NCBI RefSeq assembly: GCF_003605405.2
Contig: NZ_QYTW02000024.1
Coordinates: 21,903-85,902 of the forward strand
Origin: Siminovitchia terrae
Lineage (GTDB): Bacteria > Bacillota > Bacilli > Bacillales > Bacillaceae_C
Direction of reading: 5' to 3'
DNA length: 64,000 nt
A program made the position numbers and the translations under genes. The notes below the pieces were generated by a model. It was not told where the DNA came from. It did not search any database and worked only from the letters and a program-made list of their open reading frames with translations. Below, piece after piece: positions 17,051 through 26,196 of the stretch. Within the stretch, counting starts at the first letter, position 1, and the number at the start of each line of letters is the position of its first letter.

Positions 17051-18062
17051 TACTCTTTTGAAGCTGGACAAATTAAAAACCCATTTTCATACAGAGAGAG
17101 GCATGGTAACGGCTATTGATGGGATTACTTTTGAAGTTGGTAAAGGAGAAATCGTTGGTTTAGTTGGAGAATCAGGTTGTGGAAAAAGCGTGACGATACA
17201 ATCCATTCTAAGATTATTGGACGAAAGGTCAGTCGTCTATGAAGGGGAAGTGAACTATAAGGGGAAGAACCTGTTGAATTGTAGTAAAAGGGAGATGCAA
17301 CAGATCCGGGGCAATGAAGTCTCCATGATTTTTCAAGATCCATTAAGTTCATTAAATCCTGTACAAACCATTGGCCGACAAATCACGGAGCCCATAATGA
17401 TTCATCAAAAAGTGTCTAAAAAGGCTGCAAAAGAAGAATCTGTAAATTTATTGAGATTGGTTGGAATTCCTAATCCTGAGGCAAGAATCAATGAATATCC
17501 ACATCAGCTTTCAGGTGGTATGCGGCAAAGAGGTATGATAGCAGTTGCCCTCGCATGTAAGCCTTCGCTTTTGTTGGCTGATGAACCAACCACTGCGCTG
17601 GATGTTACGATACAATCCCAAATACTGAAGTTAATGAAAGAGTTAAATGCGGACCTGAATATGGGAATCATTTTTATTACTCATGATCTTGGAGTAGTCG
17701 CAGAACTATGTTCAAGGGTCATTGTGATGTATTTGGGAGAAATCGTAGAAGAAGCAAGTGTTCAGGAATTGTTTACCCGTCCTTTACACCCATATACACA
17801 AGGCTTAATCCAATCCATTCCGAAAATTGACGGTGACCGCTCCGAGGAATTATATGTCATTAAAGGGACTGTGCCGTCGTTAGCTCAGGTTCCTAAAGGT
17901 TGCCGCTTTGCAAACCGCTGTTTATATGCGAATACAAAATGTTTTGATGCTCCTCCTCCTACATACACAGAAACCGATTCACAAAAAGTGAAATGCTGGC
18001 GTTATAAGGAAATCCAGGAGATGAAGGAGGTGGTTCCTCGTGAAATTGAAAATGCAAAATGA
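17043..18062 (+). CDS. Peptide-type ABC transporter ATPase (DppD-like)
   Basis: 339 residues. Walker A GESGCGKS, Q-loop FQDPLSSLNP, signature LSGGMRQRG, Walker B LLLADEPTTALD, and the switch His in FITHDLGVV are all present. The C-terminal oligopeptide/dipeptide extension has the four-Cys cluster (CRFANRCLYANTKC and a later Cys), the pattern of the Fe-S-binding loop of Dpp/Opp ATPases. It overlaps both neighbours, so it is translationally coupled. Confidence 0.93.
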   Translation: MTDTLLKLDKLKTHFHTERGMVTAIDGITFEVGKGEIVGLVGESGCGKSVTIQSILRLLDERSVVYEGEVNYKGKNLLNCSKREMQQIRGNEVSMIFQDPLSSLNPVQTIGRQITEPIMIHQKVSKKAAKEESVNLLRLVGIPNPEARINEYPHQLSGGMRQRGMIAVALACKPSLLLADEPTTALDVTIQSQILKLMKELNADLNMGIIFITHDLGVVAELCSRVIVMYLGEIVEEASVQELFTRPLHPYTQGLIQSIPKIDGDRSEELYVIKGTVPSLAQVPKGCRFANRCLYANTKCFDAPPPTYTETDSQKVKCWRYKEIQEMKEVVPREIENAK

Positions 18063-19062
18063 GTATAAAGAAAGGGATATGGATAAGAAGAATAAACTGT
18101 TGGAAGTGAAAAACTTAAAGAAACATTTTCCTGTGAAACGAGGGTTTTTTAATATTGGAAAGAAGCAAATCTCAGTAAAAGCCGTAAATAATGTTACCTT
18201 TGATATTTATGAGGGTGAAACATACGGTCTAGTTGGTGAATCGGGATGTGGAAAAAGCACAGTTGGACGAACGTTATTGAGATTAATAGAGCCGACTGAT
18301 GGGCAGGTACTGTATAATGGACAGGACATTTTAAATGCATCTAAAAAGGACATGTTGGATATTCGTAAGAAAATTCAAATGGTATTTCAAGACCCTTATT
18401 CCTCTCTTAATCCCAGGAAAAGAATTGGAAAAATTGTAGAAGAGCCTCTAATTATCCACAAAAAGGGCATCGCCGACGAGCGTTCTGATGTCGTGATGGA
18501 AACTTTAAGTAAAGTGGGTCTTCAATTAGAGCATTATTATCGGTATCCGCATGAATTTTCAGGTGGGCAAAGGCAGAGAATCGGACTTGCCAGGGCGCTA
18601 GTGCTGAATCCAAAATTGTTAATAATGGATGAGCCTGTTTCGGCGCTCGACGTATCTATTCAATCACAAGTCATTAATTTGCTGAAGAAATTACAAAAGG
18701 ATATGTCTTTGGGCTATTTGTTTATTTCCCATGACATGAGTGTGGTCCGATATATGGCTGATCGAATTGGCGTGATGTACCTGGGAGAATTAGTGGAAGA
18801 GGCGTCAACAGAAGAATTATTTGCCGACCCAATGCATCCATATACCAAGGCCCTTCTTTCAGCAGTCCCCTCTCCAGATATTGAAAGGAAAAAAGAAGAA
18901 ATTGTGCTTAAGGGGGAGCTGCCTTCCCCGATGAACCCGCCAGCCGGCTGCAAATTCCATACTAGATGTCCGTTTGCGCAAGAGGAGTGTAAACAAAGTG
19001 CTCCTAAAAAGCATCAGATAGCCGAGGGTCACTATGTAGCATGTCACCTATATAAAGAATAG
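18040..19062 (+). CDS. Peptide-type ABC transporter ATPase (DppF-like)
   Basis: 340 residues from GTG 18040, which sits behind AAGGAGGTGG inside the end of the previous gene. It has Walker A GESGCGKST, signature FSGGQRQRIG, Walker B LLIMDEPVSALD and ISHDMSVV. The C-terminal Cys-containing extension (CKFHTRCPFAQEEC) is again of the Dpp/Opp type. It forms a heterodimer with the previous ATPase to power import. No clear terminator follows before the convergent LysR gene. Confidence 0.93.
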   Translation: MKLKMQNEYKERDMDKKNKLLEVKNLKKHFPVKRGFFNIGKKQISVKAVNNVTFDIYEGETYGLVGESGCGKSTVGRTLLRLIEPTDGQVLYNGQDILNASKKDMLDIRKKIQMVFQDPYSSLNPRKRIGKIVEEPLIIHKKGIADERSDVVMETLSKVGLQLEHYYRYPHEFSGGQRQRIGLARALVLNPKLLIMDEPVSALDVSIQSQVINLLKKLQKDMSLGYLFISHDMSVVRYMADRIGVMYLGELVEEASTEELFADPMHPYTKALLSAVPSPDIERKKEEIVLKGELPSPMNPPAGCKFHTRCPFAQEECKQSAPKKHQIAEGHYVACHLYKE

Positions 19063-19104
19063 CAGCGAAAATACTCTTAACCCCACTCTATTCTAAACCG
19101 TGTT

Positions 19105-19968
19105 TTATAACAATGGTGGAGCTGATTGAAAATATTCAATCAGTTTTTTTACGATAACGAGTTCTTTGGATTCATTACTGCACATGAGCCATGTGTTGAT
19201 TGTCATGGGAGTACCATCTTTAAACATGATGTTTTGTTGATAAAAGTCATCCTGATCATTAAGAAATATGCTAGGAATGATCGCGTATCCATATCCGACC
19301 TTAGCAAGAGCTTTGACCGTTTCATAATCATCGATTTCTGTATTTATAAGTGGCGGTGTTTCAAAATTTTCATACCACCATGACTCGATTCTTCGGTTAA
19401 AATTTGAAGGATACTTATAGTGAATCCGAGGGACTTTCGGCAAATCCTCGAAATGAATTTTGTCTTTGGAGATGATGCAAATATTCTCAGTTTCAATAAG
19501 ATATTTATATCCCGGCCAGTTAAATTCACCACGCACAATACCAAGATGGATTTTCTCAGCAGCCAGCAGTTGGAAGATCTCTTTTGTTAATCCTGCATTT
19601 AGATGTATTTTTACTTGAGGGTACATATTTAAGAAATATTTCAGAACTTCAGGAAGCCGATATCTTGCGTAGATTGTGGAAGCGCCGATTCTTAAGGTTG
19701 CATTGATATCCAAAAGATAGTCTTTAAGTAATTGTAATTCTGTAATTTTTTTATTTGCATATTGAACTAAGTGTTCACCTTCAGGAGTGAAGTATATTTG
19801 TTTACCATTTTTTCTTAAGAGAGGAACGCCAAATTTTTGTTCTAATTGCTGAATTCGATAAGTAAGAGCGGGCGGTGTAATAAACAATCTTGAAGCCGCC
19901 CGCCCTAAATTCATTTCCTCATGTATATACTTTAATAAATAGCAATCTTTTTCATCCATTAACATCAC
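19105..19968 (-). CDS. LysR-family transcriptional regulator
   Basis: 287 residues. The N-terminal helix-turn-helix is MNLGRAASRLFITPPALTYR, followed by the linker helix and an effector-binding domain of the periplasmic-binding fold (RIGASTIYARYRLPEVL onward). It converges on the peptide-type transporter operon and probably controls it, with the transported or deacylated compound as co-inducer. Several Met codons near the start make the exact N-terminus uncertain by a few residues. Confidence 0.88.
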   Translation of the reverse strand: MMLMDEKDCYLLKYIHEEMNLGRAASRLFITPPALTYRIQQLEQKFGVPLLRKNGKQIYFTPEGEHLVQYANKKITELQLLKDYLLDINATLRIGASTIYARYRLPEVLKYFLNMYPQVKIHLNAGLTKEIFQLLAAEKIHLGIVRGEFNWPGYKYLIETENICIISKDKIHFEDLPKVPRIHYKYPSNFNRRIESWWYENFETPPLINTEIDDYETVKALAKVGYGYAIIPSIFLNDQDDFYQQNIMFKDGTPMTINTWLMCSNESKELVIVKKLIEYFQSAPPLL

Positions 19969-20079
19969 TCTTTTTCTGTAATTCTTATATGATTACCTTA
20001 TCATTAAGAGCTTACATTTCAAATACAATAATCGCCTTTTTATTAGGCCGCGAGAGTATACCTGAGACTAAGAGATTCC

Positions 20080-20276
20080 TTTAACTTCATTCAGCAGAAA
20101 TCTCCCACTTCTATAAGTGGTGAGATGAATGCCTATTGGTATTCAATTCAGTGGGGGTTAAAACCCTGGCTGAATAAAGTCAAAGCCTCCGGCGGATGCC
20201 ACAGATTTTCAAAGGAAATTTATCGAGCGGAGCTCGATAAAATCTGGGCGCAAATACGCCAAGGCGCATTTGATAT
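20080..20276 (+). mobile_element. Structured IS605-like non-autonomous repeat, copy A2
   Basis: The second copy of the 9221-9416 element, about 92% identical by eye, again starting at TTTAA|CTTCATTCAG and ending GGCGCATTTGATA. Both copies keep an open frame of about 50 codons (MNAYWYSIQWG... in this one), with roughly equal numbers of silent and replacement differences. The hairpins are conserved. It lies between the LysR gene and the phosphatase gene, with no target duplication evident, as expected for IS200/IS605-type movement. Confidence 0.75.
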
Positions 20277-20419
20277 AAGGTATGTACGGGTCATCAAATC
20301 ACTTTCCAAGACCTGTAAGCTAAGAAATCTTTATCAGACTTCTTATAGGAAGAGGATATAGAAATCACAGACATCAGAATTGCTGCTTTGGTAGAATACT
20401 AGTGCTGTGTTTACGAGTA

Positions 20420-20854
20420 TTATTGTTCGTATATGTGTTTCAACGCATCTTTAAATTGCGGCCTTACATTAATATTTGGGCGGATAGCTTTCGCTTTTTC
20501 TTCCGCTTCATCGACCGTACTGGCTAGGCCTAATTCAAGTAATGTTGCTGTTGCGATGGTTCCTGCTCTTCCGCGCCCGGTATTGCAATGGAAATAAACA
20601 TTTTTTCCGTTTTCATAAGAATCCATCACTGCATTAATGGCTGCTTTAATAGATTCCACTTGGTTTTCTTCCTCATCCACGATCGGCTGATGGATGCTCA
20701 ACTTACTGGGAAGCCCATCTTTCAGCTTGGCTCGTAAATCATAGATGACGTCGATCTTTTCATTTTCTAGGAGCTCTTCAATTGCGTCTACTCCGCCAAT
20801 AAAAATCCTGGCCGGGATTAGTTCTTCATATTTCTTTTCTGTCATATCAATCAC
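20420..20854 (-). CDS. Dual-specificity/tyrosine phosphatase-like protein
   Basis: 144 residues with the Cys-X5-Arg phosphatase loop HCNTGRGRAGT (Cys90, Arg96). An upstream Asp (about 60, QPIVDEEEN) can act as general acid. The small size and the position of the loop match the cysteine-based dual-specificity phosphatases of Bacillus. The substrate is unknown. It starts at ATG 20854 (or 20845) behind GAGGTGAT. It is divergent from the VWA lipoprotein gene. Confidence 0.8.
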   Translation of the reverse strand: MIDMTEKKYEELIPARIFIGGVDAIEELLENEKIDVIYDLRAKLKDGLPSKLSIHQPIVDEEENQVESIKAAINAVMDSYENGKNVYFHCNTGRGRAGTIATATLLELGLASTVDEAEEKAKAIRPNINVRPQFKDALKHIYEQ

Positions 20855-20960
20855 CTCGTTTAAAAGTATACCAGCTTACGGTAGTTGTTTCAGATGGGAT
20901 AAAAGTCCAATGCGACATTATATAGAAATCATTATACTATTCAGGAGAAGGAAGTGAATA

Positions 20961-22364
20961 ATGATGACTAAAAAGGCTTTTATCGTGCTATTTGTAATCT
21001 CTATGACAATAGCTGGCTGTCAACAGACAGAGAAAAAGAGTGAACACAAGAAAGAGGAAAAAACTGTTGAAACAACTGCTAAGGAACCTACAGAAAAAAC
21101 TGATCCATCCTATAGCTTAATTGGTGAGGAAATCGAAGAAGAACCGGCCGGGGAATTATTCCAAAAGCATATAGGCGAAAAAGAATTGACCGATGATGAG
21201 TATTCTAAAGCGGCCGATGAAGCCGTCACCGAATACATGAAAGAAATAAAAAGTAAGGATACAAAAGAGTGGGGCGCTGAGGAGTGGGCGAAGTCAATCA
21301 TTGTGAATCTTCGTGCTGATGCAAAGGAGACCCTACAGCCGATTAAAGATTTTGAAGTAAAGTATAACGAACTTAAGTTGCCTGACGGAAGGCTTCTCCA
21401 AGATGTCAGTGAAGAAGAGCTTAACGAAGAGGCTGAGGAAGTTAACGTTGCTGTATTGATTGATGCCAGCGGAAGCATGAATGCTGATGTTCCGGGTGGA
21501 AATAAAATGGCCTTAGCAAAATCAAGTATCAAACAATTCTCAGAGAGCTTGGGCGACAATGTCAATGTATCCCTGTCTGTTTTTGGACATAAAGGAACTG
21601 GTTCAGATCAGGACAAAAAGCTGTCATGTGGAAATATTGAAACGGTATACCCATTACAGCCTTTTGATCAAAAGAAATTTACTGAGGCCTTAGAGCAATT
21701 CAATGCAAGTGGATGGACGCCGCTTGCATCAGCCATACAGCATGCAGAAAAAGAGTTGAAAGCTACAAGTAGTGAACAGACAAAAACACTTATATATGTT
21801 GTAAGTGATGGTGTGGAGACTTGCGATGGAGATCCTGTCCAAGCAGCGAAGGACGCCAAGAAATCAATGACAGACCTGCAAATTAATATTATCGGTTTTG
21901 ATGTTGATAACGAAGCTGATCGCCAGTTAAAAGAAGTGGCGAGTGCAGGTGGCGGAGAGTATACATCAGTGAAGAATAAGCAGGAACTGGACGAAGAAAT
22001 CACGAAAAATTGGAAAGAGCGCCTGAGCAAAACCACCTGGCGCTTTTGGTTGGCAGGTAATATCAATAACATAAACTGGGCATCTGTTGGAATGTCCAAT
22101 GAACTCCGAGACTTGGAGAACGATCATATCACTTCGCGCAACAGGGAGCTTGATCGTATGAATGCTGTCTTGACCTTATTGTTGAGCAATGATTTGATTG
22201 ACTTTGACACGGAGACTGCCATCTCGGATATTCTATATGAACGGACAGCTGCTATCAAAGATTATGCAAATGAGGTTATAGCTGAAAAACATAATGAAAT
22301 TTTTGATACAGCGGACAGTTTGAAAGAGAAAGTTGACCATGTAACCAAGGATTTGGATCTATAA
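20961..22364 (+). CDS. VWA-domain lipoprotein (YwmC/YwmD-like)
   Basis: 467 residues. A signal peptide ends in the lipobox TIAGC (Cys19), followed by a Lys/Glu-rich linker. The von Willebrand A domain carries the metal-ion-dependent adhesion site: DASGSMNAD, the Thr in SGWTPLASA, and the Asp in VVSDGVETCDGD. The last 100 residues are helical and charged. It is expected on the outer face of the membrane, binding a divalent cation and a protein partner. Start at ATG 20961 or 20964 behind AGGAGAAGGAAG. A terminator follows immediately. Confidence 0.85.
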   Translation: MMTKKAFIVLFVISMTIAGCQQTEKKSEHKKEEKTVETTAKEPTEKTDPSYSLIGEEIEEEPAGELFQKHIGEKELTDDEYSKAADEAVTEYMKEIKSKDTKEWGAEEWAKSIIVNLRADAKETLQPIKDFEVKYNELKLPDGRLLQDVSEEELNEEAEEVNVAVLIDASGSMNADVPGGNKMALAKSSIKQFSESLGDNVNVSLSVFGHKGTGSDQDKKLSCGNIETVYPLQPFDQKKFTEALEQFNASGWTPLASAIQHAEKELKATSSEQTKTLIYVVSDGVETCDGDPVQAAKDAKKSMTDLQINIIGFDVDNEADRQLKEVASAGGGEYTSVKNKQELDEEITKNWKERLSKTTWRFWLAGNINNINWASVGMSNELRDLENDHITSRNRELDRMNAVLTLLLSNDLIDFDTETAISDILYERTAAIKDYANEVIAEKHNEIFDTADSLKEKVDHVTKDLDL

Positions 22365-22393
22365 AAAACAAAGGGGGAATCCCTTTGTTTTTT
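22363..22393 (+). terminator. Terminator after the VWA lipoprotein gene
   Basis: AAAAAACAAAGGG / CCCTTTGTTTTTT, a long A/T-flanked palindrome directly after the stop codon. Confidence 0.9.
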
Positions 22394-22497
22394 ATATCGG
22401 ATTTATATATCTGTAGATCTGGATCTAAAGGCGGATTGACGCTTTCTAAGGATTCTAATAGTATAAAACTACTAATTTAGGGATAGGAGAGAATGAT

Positions 22498-23475
22498 TTG
22501 AGAAATCGAATTTTCATTTCAATGGTTATGGCTCTACTGTTGTTGTTCACTTCCGCAGGTAGTGTCGCTGCTTCCACTATTACCTATCATCCGTCGCTCG
22601 TTCACAAGACAGGAAAAATGGCGTACGAGCATACAAAATATTTAACATATACTGTTGGCGCGCGTGTAGCAGGCTCTGCGAAAGAGGCAGAGGCAAGAGA
22701 TTATGTTGACAGCCAGTTTAAGCGCATGGGTTATACTACCACTGTGCAGCCCTTTTCATATACCAGCAGGGGAGCAGTAGTCCATTCTTCTAACGTAATT
22801 GCTTATAAGAAAGGGAAATCCAGCAAGGAAATTATCGTAGGAGCACATTATGATTCTGTTGCTGTTGGTAAGGGATCAGACGACAATGCATCCGGTGTTG
22901 GTGTAATGCTCGAAGTGGCTGAGGTATTGAAGAAAATCAACACGCCCTACTCTATTAAATTTATTGCATTTGGTGCAGAAGAAGCAGGGCTGAAAGGATC
23001 AAGTTACTATGCCAACCAAATGAATGCTCAAGAGATTGAGAATACGGTTGGAATGATTAATTTGGACAGCCTTGCTGTTGGTGATTATATGTATGTGTAT
23101 GGCAACGCTGGAGATAAAGGCTTCATTAGGGATCAGGCGCTAAAAATTGCAGAAAAGAAAAAGCTCGCTATTGGAACGAACTCTGGGTTAAACCCGGATT
23201 ATCCAGCTGGAACGACAGGAGACTGGAGTGACCATGCGCCATTTAAGCGACTTGGAATCCCGTATGGTTATTTTGAAGCAACCAACTGGGAAGCTGGGGA
23301 CATGGATGGCTACACCCAAACGGTTAAACATGGCGGAGTGTGGCATACGCAAAATGATACTTTGGAATTTATAGAAAGAGAGTTCCCTGGTAGAGTTGAG
23401 GAACATCTAGAGACATTTAGCCAAGCATTAACAGAGCTCTTAAAATTCTTTGGAAAGACAAGCACATCTAAATAA
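22498..23475 (+). CDS. Secreted M28-family aminopeptidase
   Basis: 325 residues from TTG 22498, after GGATAGGAGAG. A cleavable signal peptide (about 1-27, ending SVAAS) is followed by the M28 zinc peptidase domain. Metal ligands are His in VGAHYDSV, Asp in GSDDNASG, Glu pair in FGAEEAGLKGS, Asp in INLDSLAVGD, and His in HTQNDTLE. It should remove N-terminal amino acids from peptides outside the cell. It lacks the PA domain found in the second M28 gene at 24303. Confidence 0.9.
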   Translation: MRNRIFISMVMALLLLFTSAGSVAASTITYHPSLVHKTGKMAYEHTKYLTYTVGARVAGSAKEAEARDYVDSQFKRMGYTTTVQPFSYTSRGAVVHSSNVIAYKKGKSSKEIIVGAHYDSVAVGKGSDDNASGVGVMLEVAEVLKKINTPYSIKFIAFGAEEAGLKGSSYYANQMNAQEIENTVGMINLDSLAVGDYMYVYGNAGDKGFIRDQALKIAEKKKLAIGTNSGLNPDYPAGTTGDWSDHAPFKRLGIPYGYFEATNWEAGDMDGYTQTVKHGGVWHTQNDTLEFIEREFPGRVEEHLETFSQALTELLKFFGKTSTSK

Positions 23476-23514
23476 CAGAAAAAAAGTCAGCGGCTTATGC
23501 TGACTTTTTTTCTG
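23476..23514. terminator. Bidirectional terminator overlapping the end of bioY
   Basis: CAGAAAAAAAGTCAGC / GCTGACTTTTTTTCTG is a perfect palindrome around a 7-nt loop, with T runs on both strands. The bioY stop codon lies inside it, so one structure serves two convergent genes. Confidence 0.9.
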
Positions 23515-24064
23515 TAAATAAAATATTGGCGCTAGCCAACCGATTCCTTACTAATACCCCAATCCATGAAGCAAGTGCCGCTTTAATCAACCCTACAACG
23601 ATGAATTGAGGAGCAAATCCTCCGAGAAGGGCTGCGCCCCAGCTCAAGTCAGCAGCGACCTTTAACCAGGCCGCTCCGAAGCTCAATGTAATCAGCATGC
23701 CTATTGTGTTGGCCGCCATGGCATTGACAAAGTTAAAGGATGTTCTCTCCAAATACCATCCGATGACAAAAGCGGCCGGGATGAACCCGACGATGAAACC
23801 TCCTGTTGGTCCAACAACGACGGAAACTCCTGCAGAAAAACCTGCAAATACAGGAATGCCGACTGCACCAAGTAATATGTAAAGAAGAACAGAGATTGTA
23901 CCATAAGTTGATCCCAAAATTGTTGCGGCTAATCCGATAGCCAGCGTCTGTCCTGTAATTGGAACGAGCGGTAATGGGATGGTGACTTGAGCCAATATCC
24001 CGATAATGGCTGCAAATAGCGCGGTTATAATCATTATTCTTAGTTTTTGCTGTTCTTGAAGCAT
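23495..24064 (-). CDS. bioY: Biotin ECF transporter S component BioY
   Basis: 189 residues with about six hydrophobic helices. The early QVTIPLPLVPITGQTLAIGL and VGPTGGFIVGFIPAAFVIG motifs are characteristic of BioY. It binds biotin in the membrane and pairs with the shared EcfT/EcfAA' module for uptake. Start ATG 24064 behind GGAGGGCC. A BirA operator sits directly upstream. The last codons (FTEKKSA) lie within the terminator palindrome. Confidence 0.93.
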   Translation of the reverse strand: MLQEQQKLRIMIITALFAAIIGILAQVTIPLPLVPITGQTLAIGLAATILGSTYGTISVLLYILLGAVGIPVFAGFSAGVSVVVGPTGGFIVGFIPAAFVIGWYLERTSFNFVNAMAANTIGMLITLSFGAAWLKVAADLSWGAALLGGFAPQFIVVGLIKAALASWIGVLVRNRLASANILFTEKKSA

Positions 24065-24077
24065 ATTGGCCCTCCGT

Positions 24078-24107
24078 TTGTTAACTTTTATTTATTGTGG
24101 TTAACAA
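24078..24107 (-). promoter_or_regulatory. BirA operator of bioY
   Basis: TTGTTAAC-N14-GTTAACAA, a perfect inverted repeat with the half-site and spacing of the Bacillus BirA (biotin repressor) operator, 14 bp upstream of the bioY start. Confidence 0.88.
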
Positions 24108-24302
24108 TACTAATTTATTATTAAATGGCCAATTTGTCAAACTATTTTTCCAACTCTTTTGTAGGAAACGAGTGAGAGGTAAGTCATGCTTTTTTTAAAA
24201 GTTAATAGGTGAAAGGATTCATTTTACTTGTACGAGAAAGGAAAGAAAATATAAAGAGAGAATATAGTTTTGTGAATCGAAATAATCAAGGAGGTAATAG
24301 AT

Positions 24303-25646
24303 TTGAAAAAAGGAAGAAAGAGATTTTCCCTTTTCCTCTCAGTACTTTTATTAACCTCTAGTTTTTATTTTTTTTCTACAGAAACGGCGTTTGTTCAGGC
24401 GGCGCCGGAAAAAGCGAATCCGAGCTCCAAGGCGTTTGATCAAAAAGTCATCGCAAGAGTTGACTCAGAACGAATATATAAGGATATCCACTATCTCTCT
24501 GAAACCATCGGGCCAAGGGTAACCGGAACGAAGCAGGAGAAGCAGGCAGTAGAGTTTATTAAGAAACGGCTCAAATCGTATGGATACAAGGTTGAAACGC
24601 AGGAATTCAGTATTCCTGATCAAATGATCGGCAATTTAACAGCAGGCGGAAAGCAAATTGACATCAATATACCGGCAGGTTCCGCCGCAACGGCAAAAGA
24701 GGGGCTGATTGCAGAATTATATGATGCAAAGCTCGGAAGTCCAGAAGATTTTACAGCGGAAGCAGCTGGTAAAATTGCTCTTATTTCCAGAGGGGAATTT
24801 ACCTTCCAAGAAAAAGTCGCAAATGCAGTGGCCGCTGGGGCGGCAGGTGTGCTTATTTATGATAATAGTGATCAGTCAGCTCCTTTAAATCCATCCATCG
24901 GTGGGGAAACAACAATTCCAGTAGGCGGAATATCAAAAGCAAGCGGGCTTTCTTTGCTGAAAGATTTTGCCTTGCAAGGGAAAACAGTAACATTTACAGT
25001 TGAAAAGCTAGGAAGTGCCACATCACACAATATTATTGCGACAAGGGCGCCTAAAAAAGGCTCGAACCATGATATCGTTCATGTATCGGCTCACATGGAC
25101 AGCGTTCCATTTGCCCCGGGAGCGAACGATAACGCTTCAGGAACTTCGGTTGCCTTAGAACTCGCACGCATTCTGAAAAGCTATCCTATTGATAAGGAAT
25201 TGCGCTTTGTCTTTGTTGGTGCGGAAGAGATTGGACTCGTCGGCTCAGAGTATTACGTCAGCCAATTGAGCCAAGACGAGATTAATCGAAGCATTGCGAA
25301 TTTTAACATGGATATGGTCGGAACGGATTGGGATAAGGCCACAGCGATCTTTATGAACGCGGTCGACGGAAAAGCAAACATTGTGAGCGATACGGCCTTG
25401 GCAACAGCAAAAAGAATTGGCACGCCATCTGAGTTGATATTATATCAGCGCGGGTCATCAGACCATGTATCCTTCCATGATGCAGGCATACCGGCGATTA
25501 ACTTCATCAGGCGGGAGCCGGGAACGGCGAACCTGGAGCCGTATTATCACACGCCGCAGGACACGATCGAACATATCAGCAAAGAGCGTCTGCAAGAGGC
25601 AGGGGAGCTTGTTGGAGCTTCAGTCTACAGCTTAATAAGAAAGTGA
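24303..25646 (+). CDS. Secreted M28 aminopeptidase with PA domain (YwaD-like)
   Basis: 447 residues from TTG 24303 behind AAGGAGGTAATAG. A signal peptide covers about residues 1-35. A protease-associated insert (about 130-230; ARGEFTFQEK-like ISRGEFTFQEKVANAVAAGA and GISKASG) precedes the metal-binding part. Zinc ligands are seen as VSAHMDSVPFAPGANDNASG, FVGAEEIGLVGSEYY, MDMVGTDWD and YYHTPQDTIEH. The length and order resemble the Bacillus YwaD aminopeptidase. It has its own terminator. With the 22498 gene it suggests active use of extracellular peptides. Confidence 0.9.
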   Translation: MKKGRKRFSLFLSVLLLTSSFYFFSTETAFVQAAPEKANPSSKAFDQKVIARVDSERIYKDIHYLSETIGPRVTGTKQEKQAVEFIKKRLKSYGYKVETQEFSIPDQMIGNLTAGGKQIDINIPAGSAATAKEGLIAELYDAKLGSPEDFTAEAAGKIALISRGEFTFQEKVANAVAAGAAGVLIYDNSDQSAPLNPSIGGETTIPVGGISKASGLSLLKDFALQGKTVTFTVEKLGSATSHNIIATRAPKKGSNHDIVHVSAHMDSVPFAPGANDNASGTSVALELARILKSYPIDKELRFVFVGAEEIGLVGSEYYVSQLSQDEINRSIANFNMDMVGTDWDKATAIFMNAVDGKANIVSDTALATAKRIGTPSELILYQRGSSDHVSFHDAGIPAINFIRREPGTANLEPYYHTPQDTIEHISKERLQEAGELVGASVYSLIRK

Positions 25647-25650
25647 AAGT

Positions 25651-25690
25651 AAAACAGAAGCCGCTGCATAACGGCTTCTGTTACTTTTTT
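25651..25690 (+). terminator. Terminator after the PA-domain aminopeptidase
   Basis: CAGAAGCCG / CGGCTTCTG stem followed by TTACTTTTTT, just after the stop codon. Confidence 0.9.
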
Positions 25691-25744
25691 AAAAGATAAA
25701 GAGTATAAAATAGGCAAAGTTTTCGATTCAAGAATCATGTGTAA

Positions 25745-26190
25745 TGTCTAGCTCCGACGCACAGGAAGTACAAAATGCAGGCTCAAGCAGCGACAGGACG
25801 TCGCTGCTTGAGCCTGCCGACGGACAGGACTTCCTAGTGCCGCCGTTACCGCAGGATGTGGCGGTTTTAGGTGTTCAGCGCTACCAGCTCGAGGTCACAA
25901 GCTGCAAGGAAGATAATTCAGGATGATTGTGCTCTTGCAGCATAACGTATTCGAGGAAGCGCATGTTTCCCCTGGGTGTAAAGCCGCATGAAGCCAATTC
26001 GGTGATGTTTGTCACGATGTTATTACTTGCCAACAAGCAGCGTCGAATCTTCGTCAGCTCTGTCGCTCACATCCTAACGCACTACAGTACGCTCCGGTGT
26101 TCGCTTCATCGCTTCTTTGTTGTGGTGGCTGAAAAGATGCCTCCTTGTAATTCGTCTTGTGCTTGTTGCCTAAGGCTGCGCGCCTTGAGC
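25745..26190. repeat. Extragenic TGTCTAGCTCC-type repeat block, copy R1
   Basis: Begins AATGTCTAGCTCCGACGC and contains the hairpin CAGGCTCAAGCAGCGAC / GTCGCTGCTTGAGCCTG, the GCAGGATGTGGCGG and CTCGAGGTCACAAGC motifs and the TTGTGGTGGCTGAA motif. It shares these with 33361-33511, 36335-36938, 51170-51212 and 54722-54900. It is non-coding, more GC-rich than its surroundings, and reaches almost to the stop codon of the minus-strand aminotransferase gene. Confidence 0.8.
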
Positions 26191-26196
26191 TTTTCT

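Noticed and set aside
20125..20361. 78-codon frame starting in repeat copy A2 as a normal gene
   Set aside because: The first about 50 codons are the mobile repeat; the rest is unique flank. No ribosome-binding site or known domain.
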